Notes: generated by a model not told the origin, from the sequence alone. Counted from the first letter of the stretch, positions 8,283-17,200 are shown. The stretch: 32,831 bases of DNA from Cellulosimicrobium funkei (GCF_001019615.1 NZ_JNBQ01000041.1:1-32831), one strand, 5' to 3'. Numbers and translations are program-made.

Positions 8283-8333
8283 CGGGACGAGCCCGGTCCC
8301 TCCCGGGCACCCCGACGTCGAAGGAGATCTCGC

Positions 8334-8777
8334 ATGCCCACGCGTATCGCTCGTACCGCCTGGAACGGTGGACTGCAGGACGGTCAGGGCCAGGTCGAGC
8401 TGTCGAGCTCGAAGGTCGGCACGTACGACGTCTCGTTCCCGCGCCGCGCCGCGGACGACGCGGGCGGCGTCACGAGCCCCGAGGAGCTCATCGCCGCGGC
8501 GCACTCGTCCTGCTACGCCATGCAGTTCTCGGCGGTGCTCGCCGAGGCCGGTGCCACGCCCGTCTCGCTCGAGGTGACCGCCGAGGTCACGCTCGCGCCG
8601 GACCCCGCCGGCGGCTTCCAGATCCCGACGATCGCGCTCACGGTCCGCGGCGAGGTCGAGGGCATCGACGAGGCCGGGTTCCAGCAGGCGGCCGAGACGG
8701 CCAAGGCGACGTGCCCCGTGTCGAAGGCGCTCGCGAGCGTCCCGACGATCACGCTGGACGCCACGCTCGAGAGCTGA
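8334..8777 (+). CDS. OsmC-family peroxiredoxin
   Basis: A 147-residue cytoplasmic protein of the OsmC/Ohr superfamily, which reduces organic hydroperoxides with a thiol pair. The two catalytic cysteines are C60 in AAHSSCYAM and C127 in KATCPVSKAL, in the usual context. The N-terminus (TAWNGGLQDGQGQVEL) matches the OsmC subgroup rather than Ohr. GAAGGAG lies about 8 nt upstream of the ATG. The gene stands alone, between the divergent pnuC operon and a convergent SDR gene. Length is typical of the family. Confidence 0.92.
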   Translation: MPTRIARTAWNGGLQDGQGQVELSSSKVGTYDVSFPRRAADDAGGVTSPEELIAAAHSSCYAMQFSAVLAEAGATPVSLEVTAEVTLAPDPAGGFQIPTIALTVRGEVEGIDEAGFQQAAETAKATCPVSKALASVPTITLDATLES

Positions 8778-8793
8778 CGCACGCACACCCGCG

Positions 8794-8854
8794 CGCCGAG
8801 CACGACATGAGGGTCGTTATCCGTGGGATAGCGACCCTCATGTCGTGCTCGGCG
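8794..8854. terminator. Long hairpin between convergent genes, likely bidirectional terminator
   Basis: Arms 8794-8822 and 8826-8854 are 29 nt each and complementary except at one position, which forms a G-U wobble in RNA on one strand. The loop is only 3 nt (GTG). It sits between the stop of the OsmC gene (8777, plus) and the stop of the SDR gene (8881, minus). There is no T-tract. The stem is much longer than a typical terminator, so it could instead be a dispersed intergenic repeat used as one. Confidence 0.75.
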
Positions 8855-8880
8855 ACGCTCGGGGCGCAGCCCGGGTGAGT

Positions 8881-9924
8881 TCAGCGGGGGAGGAGCGGCG
8901 GGGTCGAGGTGCCGGCGCCGTCGCGGATACCGTCGACGAGCTCGGCGAGCGTGTCCTTCGCGCCGTGGGCGGGGTGCCACCGCAGGAGCTCCCCGGCGAG
9001 GCTCGTGTCCAGCACGGGGACGCGCATCGCCATGTCGAGCCAGCCCTCGCCGACCGGCACCAGGCGGGCCCGCCACGCGGCCGCGACCGCCGTCCGCGCC
9101 GTGCCGTAGGGGACGGTGCGCAGCGAGCCGTCCGCGACGACGTCCGCCACGTCCTGCGGCGTGAGCACCGTCGGGTGGGCGACGTTGAACGGCCCCGGGT
9201 GGCGGCCCACCACGATGCGCGCGTACGCCTCGGCGACGTCCTCGGCGTGCACCACCTGGAGCCGCAGGCCGTCGGGCAGCGGGACGGTGGGCAGGGGCGC
9301 CCGGCGGAGCACGCGCGTGCCGATCGGTCCGAGGAAGTACCGCGTGATCTCGGAGGCGGCGTCGCGCTGGAACACCAGGGCCGAGCGCACGCGCGAGACG
9401 ACGATCCCGCTGTGGCGGTCGACGTCGTCGAGGAGCGACTCCACGGCCGCCTTGTCCTCGGAGTACGACGATCCGGGCACGCCCTCGACGGGCCAGCCCT
9501 CGTTGACCGGGGTGTCGCGCGAGTCGCCCGCGTACGGGGCGGGCGAGTAGGCGCCGACCGACGACGCGGCGACGAGGTGCGCGACCCCGGCGCGCTGCGC
9601 GGCCTCGACCACGCGCCGCGTGCCCTCGACGTTGACGCGGCGCAGACGCTTGCGGTCGTGGCTCGGCTGGATCGCCCACGCGAGGTGCACGACGACGTCC
9701 GCCCCGGCGAACGCGGCGTCGAGCCGCTCGTCCGCGTCGGGCGCCGCGACGTCCGCGTACCGCCACGTCGCCGCGTCGTGCGGGGCGCGCACGGTGCTGG
9801 AGCCGTCGGCGCGCGGCACGCGTCGCGCGACCGCCACGAGGGACGTCACGACGGGTTCGGCCGCGAGCCGGCGCAGCACCGCCGTGCCGACGTTCCCGCT
9901 CGCCCCGACGACCACCACGCGCAT
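8881..9924 (-). CDS. NAD(P)-dependent SDR epimerase/dehydratase-family protein
   Basis: A 347-residue extended short-chain dehydrogenase. The N-terminal Rossmann motif is GASGNVG at residues 8-14, the hydrophobic strand DVVVHLAW is followed by the cofactor-binding Asn/Val segment VNVEGTRRVVEAA, and the catalytic pair is in SYSEDK (YxxxK), preceded by an SSVGAY segment that supplies the Ser. The C-terminal third is more variable and probably sets the substrate, which I cannot name. GGGAGG lies about 7 nt before the ATG. It is transcribed in the same direction as, and 63 bp after, the tetR gene, so the two could be co-transcribed and the enzyme may be part of the same response. Confidence 0.87.
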   Translation of the reverse strand: MRVVVVGASGNVGTAVLRRLAAEPVVTSLVAVARRVPRADGSSTVRAPHDAATWRYADVAAPDADERLDAAFAGADVVVHLAWAIQPSHDRKRLRRVNVEGTRRVVEAAQRAGVAHLVAASSVGAYSPAPYAGDSRDTPVNEGWPVEGVPGSSYSEDKAAVESLLDDVDRHSGIVVSRVRSALVFQRDAASEITRYFLGPIGTRVLRRAPLPTVPLPDGLRLQVVHAEDVAEAYARIVVGRHPGPFNVAHPTVLTPQDVADVVADGSLRTVPYGTARTAVAAAWRARLVPVGEGWLDMAMRVPVLDTSLAGELLRWHPAHGAKDTLAELVDGIRDGAGTSTPPLLPR

Positions 9925-9987
9925 GCGCTGCCTCCCGACCTCGTCCGCGCCGCCGGGTGTCCGTGTTCGGCGGCCGCTCTCCCGACG

Positions 9988-10698
9988 CTAGCCCGCCGCG
10001 CCCGAGTTCGCCCGGGCGATGGCGAGGACGGCACCCCGCGCGGGCTCGGGGAGCTCGGGCACGAGGACGACGGTGCTCGCGAGGACGAGCCGCTCGATCT
10101 CCGCACGGGACAGGTCGCTGCCGCCGAGCCACGCGGCGGTGACGTTCTCGACGAGCGCGACCCAGCCCGCCGCGATGAGCCGCAGGCGCGGCGAGTCCAG
10201 GGGCGGGCCGGCCGTCGTCGCGGTGACCGTCGAGGTGAGGCGGGCGACGAGGCCCTCGCGGACGCGCGCGAGCGCGTCCTGCGTCGCGTCGTCCTCGCCG
10301 AGAGCGCCCCGCCAGAGGTCCTGCCAGACGAGGCGCCGGGCCTCGACCGCGTCGAGGAACGACGCGACGGCGAGCGCCGGGCGCTCCACGAGGGGACGAT
10401 CGTCCGGTGCGACGGTCGCCGCCTCGAGCCCCGCCACGGCCTCGAGCGCGACGGCCCGGCGCAGCCCGGCGGTGGACCCGAAGTAGTGGAAGACGAGCGC
10501 CTTGGACGCCCCCGCGCGCGCGGCGACGGCCGCGGGCGTGAGCGAGTCCAGGCCGTGCTCGTCGGCCTGCTGCGCGGCGGCGTCGAGCAGCTCGCGACGG
10601 CGGTCGGCGGGCTCGCGGCGGCGGCGCGAGCCGTGCGGCTGGCCCGCCGCGTCGGCGGGGGGCGGGGGATCGACGGAGGGGGCGGGCGTGCGGGGCAT
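9988..10698 (-). CDS. TetR-family transcriptional regulator
   Basis: A 236-residue repressor. Residues from about 32 carry the TetR helix-turn-helix (ADRRRELLDAAAQQADEHGL, then TPAAVAARAGASKALVFHYF), with the typical SKALVFHYFGS recognition helix. The C-terminal ligand domain is helical and not assignable to a known inducer. The first 30 residues are Pro/Arg-rich and probably disordered. The gene is divergent from the ABC-like/YhgE gene pair, and the 115-bp spacer has two palindromes with identical half-sites, so it most likely represses both itself and the membrane protein. The ATG at 10698 is chosen because the helix-turn-helix lies close downstream and the promoter signals lie just upstream. 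Confidence 0.9.
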   Translation of the reverse strand: MPRTPAPSVDPPPPADAAGQPHGSRRRREPADRRRELLDAAAQQADEHGLDSLTPAAVAARAGASKALVFHYFGSTAGLRRAVALEAVAGLEAATVAPDDRPLVERPALAVASFLDAVEARRLVWQDLWRGALGEDDATQDALARVREGLVARLTSTVTATTAGPPLDSPRLRLIAAGWVALVENVTAAWLGGSDLSRAEIERLVLASTVVLVPELPEPARGAVLAIARANSGAAG

Positions 10699-10705
10699 GA
10701 CATCC

Positions 10706-10734
10706 GTTGTACGCCGTTGTTGACCGCGAGTCAA
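10706..10734 (-). promoter_or_regulatory. Putative tetR promoter
   Basis: On the minus strand, TTGACT (10734-10729) and TACAAC (10711-10706) are separated by 17 nt. The -35 lies inside the first palindromic operator, which fits autorepression. Confidence 0.5.
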
Positions 10735-10737
10735 CAA
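10717..10737. promoter_or_regulatory. TetR operator O1 (palindrome)
   Basis: TTGTTGAC and GTCAACAA are perfect inverted 8-bp arms with a 5-bp spacer CGCGA. The site overlaps the -35 hexamers of both divergent promoters. The second operator has the same half-sites 32 bp away, about three helical turns. Confidence 0.75.
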
Positions 10738-10749
10738 GAGGCGTAGCGT
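10720..10749 (+). promoter_or_regulatory. Putative promoter of the ABC-like/YhgE operon
   Basis: TTGACC (10720-10725) and TAGCGT (10744-10749) are separated by 18 nt. The expected start point near 10756 falls inside operator O2, so a bound repressor would block both hexamer recognition and initiation. Confidence 0.55.
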
Positions 10750-10769
10750 TGTTGACCGTGAGTCAACGG
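10749..10769. promoter_or_regulatory. TetR operator O2 (palindrome)
   Basis: TTGTTGAC, spacer CGTGA, GTCAACGG: the inner 6 bp of each arm are perfectly complementary. It is the same core as O1 and covers the likely transcription start of the plus-strand operon. Confidence 0.7.
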
Positions 10770-10813
10770 CGTCCTCGGTGAGGACCGGGGACCCACGAGA
10801 GGGAAGAGCCGGG

Positions 10814-11575
10814 ATGCAGATCACGCTGACGGACGTCCGCGTCGACGGGCGGCGCGAGCCGATGCTCGAGCCGATGGACCTCGCCTGGTCCACGGGCGAG
10901 AGCGTGCTCGTCGCGGGCGAGCCCGGGCACGGGCACACCGCCCTCGCGCTCGTCGCCACGGGACGGTTCGACCCGTCCGCGGGCGAGGTCCGGCTCCTGC
11001 CGGCGAGCACGCCGTCGCGCCGCGCCGGGCGCGCGTCCCGCGGCGCCGCCGCGACCCTGCGCGACGTGACCGCCGTCGTCGACGTCCCCGGCATCAGCGA
11101 GCCCGACGACGCGCTCACCGTGTCCGACGTCGTCGCCGAGGGCCTCGCGCTCGCCGGGCGACGGTCGCTGCCCTCCGACGTGACGCGCTGGCTCGCCGAC
11201 CACTCGCTCACTGCCGACCGCGCGCGGCGCCTCGACCAGGTCCCCGGGGTCGTGCGCACGGCGCTGCTCGCGGCGCTCGCGGCCGAGGACCCCGACGTCC
11301 GCTTCCTCGTGCTCACCCTCCCCGACCGCCACGGGGGCGAGCCGTCGGGCTGGTGGGAGGTCGCGCAGTCCCTCGCCGCCGCGGGCTACGGCGTCCTCGT
11401 CCAGTGCACGCGCGCGTCGGCCCGCGACCTCGGCGTCGACCTGCCCCCGGCCCGCGGCGCCTCGATCCACGAGCCGCCCGTCGTCGTGCTCCGCACCCGC
11501 CCCACCCCGCCGCCCGACCCGGACCCGGTCGAGGCACCCGCCGCTGCCGAGAACGACCCCGAGGAGGGCCGATGA
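10814..11575 (+). CDS. Degenerate ABC-type ATP-binding protein (YhgE partner)
   Basis: A 253-residue cytoplasmic protein shaped like an ABC ATPase but with broken motifs. The opening (MQITLTDVRVDG, later MDLAWSTGESVLVAGEPG) and the block ATGRFDPSAGEVRLL follow the usual order of an ABC domain. The P-loop reads GEPGHGHTA, with His where the catalytic Lys should be. I find no LSGGQ signature. The Walker B-like strand VRFLVLTLPDRHGGEP lacks the Asp-Glu pair. The last 30 residues are Pro/Glu-rich. It probably does not hydrolyse ATP and may act as a regulatory or assembly partner of the membrane protein, whose ATG overlaps its stop (ATGA). The ATG at 10814 is preferred over an upstream in-frame start at 10778 because a GAGGGA-like site precedes it and the ABC fold begins there. 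Confidence 0.75.
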   Translation: MQITLTDVRVDGRREPMLEPMDLAWSTGESVLVAGEPGHGHTALALVATGRFDPSAGEVRLLPASTPSRRAGRASRGAAATLRDVTAVVDVPGISEPDDALTVSDVVAEGLALAGRRSLPSDVTRWLADHSLTADRARRLDQVPGVVRTALLAALAAEDPDVRFLVLTLPDRHGGEPSGWWEVAQSLAAAGYGVLVQCTRASARDLGVDLPPARGASIHEPPVVVLRTRPTPPPDPDPVEAPAAAENDPEEGR

Positions 11576-13674
11576 CCGCGATCCGCCTCGGGCTGTCCGA
11601 GCTGCGCCGCCTCGCCGCGGGCACGCTGCCGCGCCTCGCCATCCTCGCGATGGCGCTCATCCCCACGCTCTACGCCGGGCTGTACCTGTTCGCGAACCAC
11701 GACCCGTACGACAAGCTCGACCAGATCCCGGCCGCGCTCGTGGTGCTCGACGAGGGCACCACGACCACCGACGCCCAGACGGGAGCGACGACGGAGCGCC
11801 ACTTCGGCCGCGACGTCGCCGAGCAGCTCCTCGACGACGGCGGCTTCGGGTGGGTCGAGACGAGCCAGGTCGACGCCGAGTACGGCGTGCGGTCGGGGCG
11901 GTACGACGCCGCGCTCGTCATCGGCCCGACGTTCTCCGCCGACCTCGCGTCCGCGGGCGAGTTCGAGCCCCAGCAGGCGAGCCTCACCCTCATCACCAAC
12001 GACGCGAACAACTACCTCGCGCGCACCATCGCGGACCAGATCGTCGGCAAGGTGCGCGACTCGATCGCCGAGCAGGTCGGCACCGAGGCCGCGGACACGT
12101 TCCTACGCGGCTTCGCCTCCATCCACACCAATCTCGCGGACGCCGTCGACGGCGCGGACCAGCTCCTCGACGGCGCGACGCAGCTGCGCGACGGACTCGT
12201 CACCGCCGACGACGGCGCGCACACGCTCGCCGACGGTGCCGGCCAGGCCGCCGACGGCGCCGAGCGCCTCGACGCGAGCACCGGGACGCTCGCGGACGCC
12301 GTCGGGCAACTCGACGACGGCGCCGAGTCGCTCGCGTCCGGGCTCGGCACGCTCCGGGGTGCGACGTCGTCCCTGCCCGCCCAGACCCAGCAGCTCGCCG
12401 ACGGCGCCGCGCAGGTCGCGGACGGGAACGCGCAGGTCGCGCAGTACGGGCAGCAGGCCGCCGACGCGGCGGGCCAGGTGCTCCCGACGCTCGACGCGAT
12501 CCGCGGCGACGTCGACGCGCAGCTCGACCAGCTCGTCGCCGACGGCGTCATCGACCAGGCGACGGCCGACCAGGTGCGGTCGCAGGTCGCGCCCGTGCTC
12601 GACCAGCAGCGCGAGCAGGTCCAGGGCGCCGTCGACCAGGTGACCGCGGCGTCCGGGAAGCTCGACCAGCTCGCCGACGGCTCGCGCCAGGTGTCCGACG
12701 GCGCGGCGCGGCTCGCGGCCGCGACGCCCCAGCTGACCTCCGGCATCGCGAGCGCCGCCGACGGCGCGGACCGCCTCGCCGACGGCACCGGGCAGCTCGC
12801 CGCCGCGACCCCGCAGCTCGTGGACGGCGTCTCGCAGCTCGCCGACGGCACGCGCCAGGTGTCCGACGGCGCGACCTCCCTCGCGGACGGGACGTCGCAG
12901 CTGCGCGACGGGTCGGGCGAGCTCGTCGACGGCGTCACGCAGCTCCGCGACGGGCTCGCCGAGGGCCTCGGGCAGGTGCCGGACCTCGACGAGCAGACGC
13001 GCCAGGACACGGCCGAGACCATCGGCAACCCCGTCTCCGTCGAGAACGAGGCGCTCTCCTCCGCCGGCACCTACGGCGGCGGCCTCGCGCCGTTCTTCCT
13101 CTCGCTCGCGACGTGGATCGGCGCCTACGTGCTGTTCCTCCTCGTGCGCCCGCTGTCGTCGCGCGCCCTCGCCGCCGGGCGGTCCGGCCTGGCCACCGCC
13201 CTGGGCGGGTGGCTCACCCCGGCCGCGATCGGCGTCGTGCAGGTCGCGGCCATGTTCACCGTGACCAAGTTCGCGCTCGACATCGACCCGGTGCACGGCG
13301 TCGGGACCGCGCTGTTCCTCGTGCTGGTGTCCGCGACGTTCGTCGCGATCCTCCAGGCGCTCAACGTCTGGCTCGGCGCGGCCGGCCAGTTCCTCGGGCT
13401 CGTGCTCATGCTCGTCCAGCTCGTCACCGCGGGCGGCACGTTCCCGTGGCAGACCATCCCGCAGCCGCTGCGCTCGATGCACCAGTTCCTGCCCATGACC
13501 TACGCCGTCGAGGGACTGCGCCAGCTCCTGTACGGCGGGAACATGGCGACGGTGACGCGCGACGTCACGGTGCTCGTCGTCGTTCTGGTCACCGCCCTCG
13601 CGCTGACGACCGTCGCGGCCCGCAAGCAGCGCGTCTGGACGATCAAGAAGCTCCAGCCGGAGCTCGTCCTCTGA
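11572..13674 (+). CDS. YhgE/Pip-family membrane protein
   Basis: A 700-residue protein of the YhgE/Pip family (phage-infection-protein/ESAT-6-secretion-accessory type, ABC-2-like membrane core). One N-terminal membrane helix lies near residues 17-40 (LAILAMALIPTLYAGLYLF), followed by an extracytoplasmic domain. Residues about 180-480 are a long run of 7- and 14-residue repeats built on (L/A)xDGAxQLxDG, predicted to form an extended helical stalk. Four or five membrane helices follow from about 505 to 690, and the tail is positively charged (KKLQPELVL). GAGGAGGG precedes the ATG. It is probably an envelope transporter or export component controlled by the divergent TetR protein. Substrate unknown; in some bacteria relatives are needed for phage entry. 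Confidence 0.88.
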   Translation: MTAIRLGLSELRRLAAGTLPRLAILAMALIPTLYAGLYLFANHDPYDKLDQIPAALVVLDEGTTTTDAQTGATTERHFGRDVAEQLLDDGGFGWVETSQVDAEYGVRSGRYDAALVIGPTFSADLASAGEFEPQQASLTLITNDANNYLARTIADQIVGKVRDSIAEQVGTEAADTFLRGFASIHTNLADAVDGADQLLDGATQLRDGLVTADDGAHTLADGAGQAADGAERLDASTGTLADAVGQLDDGAESLASGLGTLRGATSSLPAQTQQLADGAAQVADGNAQVAQYGQQAADAAGQVLPTLDAIRGDVDAQLDQLVADGVIDQATADQVRSQVAPVLDQQREQVQGAVDQVTAASGKLDQLADGSRQVSDGAARLAAATPQLTSGIASAADGADRLADGTGQLAAATPQLVDGVSQLADGTRQVSDGATSLADGTSQLRDGSGELVDGVTQLRDGLAEGLGQVPDLDEQTRQDTAETIGNPVSVENEALSSAGTYGGGLAPFFLSLATWIGAYVLFLLVRPLSSRALAAGRSGLATALGGWLTPAAIGVVQVAAMFTVTKFALDIDPVHGVGTALFLVLVSATFVAILQALNVWLGAAGQFLGLVLMLVQLVTAGGTFPWQTIPQPLRSMHQFLPMTYAVEGLRQLLYGGNMATVTRDVTVLVVVLVTALALTTVAARKQRVWTIKKLQPELVL

Positions 13675-13693
13675 CCCACGAGACAGAGCCCAG

Positions 13694-13735
13694 GTCCGCC
13701 GAGGTAGAGCCGTGGTCTGCCGAGGTAGAGGCGTG
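13694..13735 (+). repeat. 21-bp tandem repeat, left copy (2 units)
   Basis: Two units, 13694-13714 and 13715-13735, share the core GCCGAGGTAGAG and differ at two positions. The array begins 19 bp after the YhgE stop. The same unit recurs on the other strand at 14101-14205. Confidence 0.85.
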
Positions 13736-13742
13736 GTTCTCG

Positions 13743-13761
13743 TGCCCGACGGCGCGTGGTC
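13743..13761 (+). repeat. Outer inverted-repeat arm, left
   Basis: This 19-nt arm is complementary to 14078-14096 with one mismatch. Each arm lies immediately inside its 21-bp repeat array, so the element is symmetric for its outer 65 bp or so. Confidence 0.8.
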
Positions 13762-13774
13762 GCCCTGGGTGGTC

Positions 13775-13924
13775 GGGGTGGGTGGTGGTGCCGCGTCTAC
13801 CATCCGCGCCGCTCGTTCCTCGCGTCGCTCCCGTGTATTCGGTCGGGATCGTCCTGCGTTCGCAAGCTCACTCCGGACGATCCCTCGTCCAGGCCCGCCA
13901 CGACGCGGCACCACCACCCACCCC
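13775..13924. repeat. Perfect 23-bp inverted repeat with nested 10-bp inverted repeat
   Basis: Arms 13775-13797 and 13902-13924 are perfectly complementary over 23 nt. Inside the 104-bp spacer, 13845-13854 (GGGATCGTCC) and 13875-13884 (GGACGATCCC) form a second perfect pair. Transcribed as RNA this would fold into a large branched stem. Confidence 0.85.
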
Positions 13925-14077
13925 GCCCGGCGTCGTCTCACCGTGGTCTTCGCTCACCTGGGCGGACTGCCCGCGGCGTCGTTCGCTCACGGCGGGTGGC
14001 GACCCGCCCGCGGTGGGCGACCGGCCGCCGTCGGGCAGCAGGGGCCCATGCCGGCCGCAACCTCGGCCGTGTTAGGG

Positions 14078-14096
14078 GACCACGCGCCGTCCGGCA
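14078..14096 (-). repeat. Outer inverted-repeat arm, right
   Basis: Partner of 13743-13761, 18 of 19 positions complementary. Confidence 0.8.
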
Positions 14097-14100
14097 TGAC

Positions 14101-14205
14101 CAGGCCTCGACGTCGGCGGACCAGGCCTCGACGTCGGCGGACCACCCTTCTACCTCGACGGACCAGGCCTCTACCTCGATCAACAAGGGCTCTACCTCGG
14201 CAGAT
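14101..14205 (-). repeat. 21-bp tandem repeat, right copy (5 units)
   Basis: Five 21-bp units run on the minus strand: 14101-14121, 14122-14142, 14143-14163, 14164-14184 and 14185-14205. The first two are identical and the others diverge. The core CGAGGTAGAG or CGACGTCGAG is the same as in the left array but inverted. There are no unique spacers between units, so this is not a CRISPR array. Confidence 0.85.
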
Positions 14206-14264
14206 CGGCTGTCAGGGGGCGGACGGTCGCGGAGGTCGGGGCGCGAGGGTGCGAGAATCGCGAC

Positions 14265-17200
14265 GTGTCCGCTGAGATCGACGCCACCCCGACCCCTGCC
14301 CCGCAGCACGACGGGAACGGTTCGCGGCGGTCCGGCTCCCGCGCGACGACGTCGCCGGAGGCGGAGCGCGCGGCCGCTCTCCGCGAGGCCGAACGCGCGG
14401 CCGACGTCGCGCGCACGGCGCTCGCCGAGGCGCTGCGCACGGTCGTGCGCGGCGGGGTGGACTCCTCCACGCGGCGCCGGGCCGAGTACTCGACGGACGC
14501 GTCGAACTATCGCGTCGTGCCCGAGGCCGTCGTGTATCCGCAGGACGCGGACGACGTCGTCGCCGCGCTCGACGTGCTGCGCGAGCTCGAGGTGCCGGTC
14601 ACGGCACGCGGCGCCGGGACGTCGGTCGCGGGGAACTCGATCGGGCCGGGCGTGGTCCTGGACTTCACGCGGCACGTGAACCGCGTGCTCGACGTCGACC
14701 CGGAGGCGCGCACGGCGCGCATCGAGCCGGGCGTCGTGATGTCGGCGCTCCAGCAGCAGGCCGCGCCGCACGGGCTGCGGTTCGGGCCGGACCCGTCGAC
14801 GCAGAACCGCGCGACGCTCGGCGGCATGATCGGGAACAACGCGTGCGGGCCGCACGCCGTCGCGTACGGGCGCACGGTCGACAACGTGATCGAGCTCGAC
14901 GTCGTCGACGGCCACGGCCGCCGCTTCACCGCGGGCAAGGGCGACCCGACGTTCGCAGCGGTCCCCGGGCTCGCGGAGCTCGTCCGCGAGAACCTCGCGC
15001 TGATCCGCACGGAGTTCGGGCGGTTCGGGCGCCAGGTGTCGGGGTACTCGCTCGAGCACCTGCTGCCGGAGAACGGGTCAGACCTCGCGAAGGCGCTCGT
15101 CGGCACCGAGGGCACGCTCGTGACGATCCTCGAGGCGACGGTCCGCCTGGTGCCGGTGCCGTCGAAGCCGACGCTCGTCGTGCTGGGCTACCCGGACATG
15201 CCGTCCGCGGCCGACGACGTCCCGACCTTCCTGAACCTCAGCCCGCTCGCGGTCGAGGGCCTCGACGCGCGGCTCGTCGACGTCGTGCGTCGCGCCAAGG
15301 GCGACGCGTCCGTCCCGCCGCTGCCGCCGGGCGCCGGCTGGCTCATGGTCGAGGTCGGGGGCGCCACCCCCGAGGAGGCGATGGCGAACGCGGAGGCGAT
15401 CGTCGCGGCGTCGGGCAGCGAGGCCACGATGATCCTGCCCGCGGGACCCGAGGCGACCAAGATGTGGCAGATCCGGGCCGACGGCGCGGGGCTGGCCGGA
15501 CGCACGCCCGCGGGCGAGCAGGCGTGGCCGGGCTGGGAGGACTCCGCCGTCCCGCCGGAGAAGCTGGGCGACTACCTGCGCGACCTCGACGCGCTCATGG
15601 CGCGCTACGGCGTCGACGGCCTGCCGTACGGGCACTTCGGCGACGGGTGCGTGCACCTGCGCATCGACATCCCGCTCGAGGCGTCGGGGTCGGTGCTGCG
15701 CACGTTCATGCTGGAGGCGGCCGAGCTCGTCGCGAAGTACGGCGGCTCGCTCTCGGGCGAGCACGGCGACGGCCGCGCACGCTCGGAGCTGCTCCCGGTC
15801 ATGTACAGCCCCGAGGCGATCGCGCTCATGGAGCAGTTCAAGGCGCTGTTCGACCCGCGGGACGTGATGAACCCGGGCGTCGTCGTGCGCCCGAGCGCGG
15901 TCGACGACGACCTGCGCCGCCCGCACGCGCACCCGCTGCTGTCGAAGGTCGGCGCGTCGGGGACGCCCGGGACGAGCACGGCCGCGCCCGCGAAGGTCAC
16001 CAAGATCTCACGCCGCGCCGGCTACCAGGGCTTCTCGTTCGCGCACGACCACGGCGACATGACCCAGGCCGTGCATCGCTGCGTCGGCGTCGGCAAGTGC
16101 CGCGCGGACACCAGCGCCGCGGGCGGGTTCATGTGCCCGTCGTACCAGGCGACCAAGGACGAGAAGGACGTCACGCGCGCCCGCGCCCGCGTGCTCCAGG
16201 AGGCCGTGAACGGGACGCTCGTCGGCGGGCTCGCGGCGCCGGAGGTGCGCGACTCGCTCGACCTGTGCCTGTCCTGCAAGGCGTGCTCGAGCGACTGCCC
16301 CGCGGGCGTCGACATGGCGCAGTACAAGTCCGAGGTCCTCTACCGGACGTACCGCGGCAAGCTGCGCCCGGTCGACCACTACTCGCTCGGCTGGCTCCCG
16401 ATCTGGGCGCGGCTCGCGACGGGGATGCCGCGCCTGGCCAACAAGCTGCTCGGGTTCCGACCGCTCGCGAAGACGGTCCTGTGGGCGGGCGGCATGGACA
16501 CGCGCCGCTCGATGACGACGTTCGCCGAGGTGCCGTTCCGCACGTGGTGGAAGCGCGGCGGCGCGACCCAGGGCGTGCCCGGCCTGCGCATCGGCGAGCG
16601 GCCCGGCCACCCCGTGCGCGACGAGCGCCCCAAGGTCGTGCTGTGGACCGACTCGTTCAGCGACAACATGTCGCCGGGCGTGCCGCAGGCGGCCGTCAAG
16701 GTGCTCACCGCGGCCGGGTACGACGTCGTCGTCCCGGACGAGCAGGCGTGCTGCGGCCTCACGTGGATCAGCACGGGCCAGCTCGACGGCGCGCGCAAGC
16801 GCCTGGAGAACCTCCTGTCCGTGCTCGGCCCGTACGCCGTGAACGGCATCCCGATCATGGGGCTCGAGCCCTCGTGCACCGCCGTGCTGCGCTCCGACCT
16901 CGTGGACCTGTTCCCCGACGACCCGCGCGCCCAGGCCGTCTCCGCGGCGACGCGGACGCTCGCGGAGCTCCTCACGTCGGTCGACACCGCCCCGGGGCGC
17001 GAGTCCGGGTGGCGCGTGCCGGACCTGTCGGACGTCACCGCCGTCGTGCAGCCGCACTGCCACCAGCACTCGGTGATGGGCTTCGCCGCGGACGAGCGGC
17101 TCCTGCGCGACGCGGGCGCGACGATCAAGGTCCTCGCCGGCTGCTGCGGCCTCGCGGGCAACTTCGGCATGCAGAAGGGCCACTACGAGACGTCGGTCGC

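Larger units (their letters stand above)
13675..14264. other. 590-bp non-coding region with a nested inverted-repeat element
   Basis: No convincing gene is present: open frames here are repeat-driven and lack ribosome sites. The region holds the symmetric element 13694-14205: 21-bp repeats at both ends in opposite orientation, then outer arms, then a 23-bp perfect inverted repeat with a smaller one nested inside. The last 60 bp before the dehydrogenase hold its putative -10 (GAGAAT, 14253-14258), 6 nt before the GTG start. Confidence 0.75.

Noticed and set aside
14101-14205. Possible CRISPR array
   Set aside because: The 21-bp units are contiguous with no unique spacers, and no cas genes are nearby.
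13712-14275. Open frame inside the 590-bp spacer
   Set aside because: It has no ribosome site, and its composition follows the inverted repeats. The same 7-residue peptide pattern appears on both strands because the 21-bp units are inverted.
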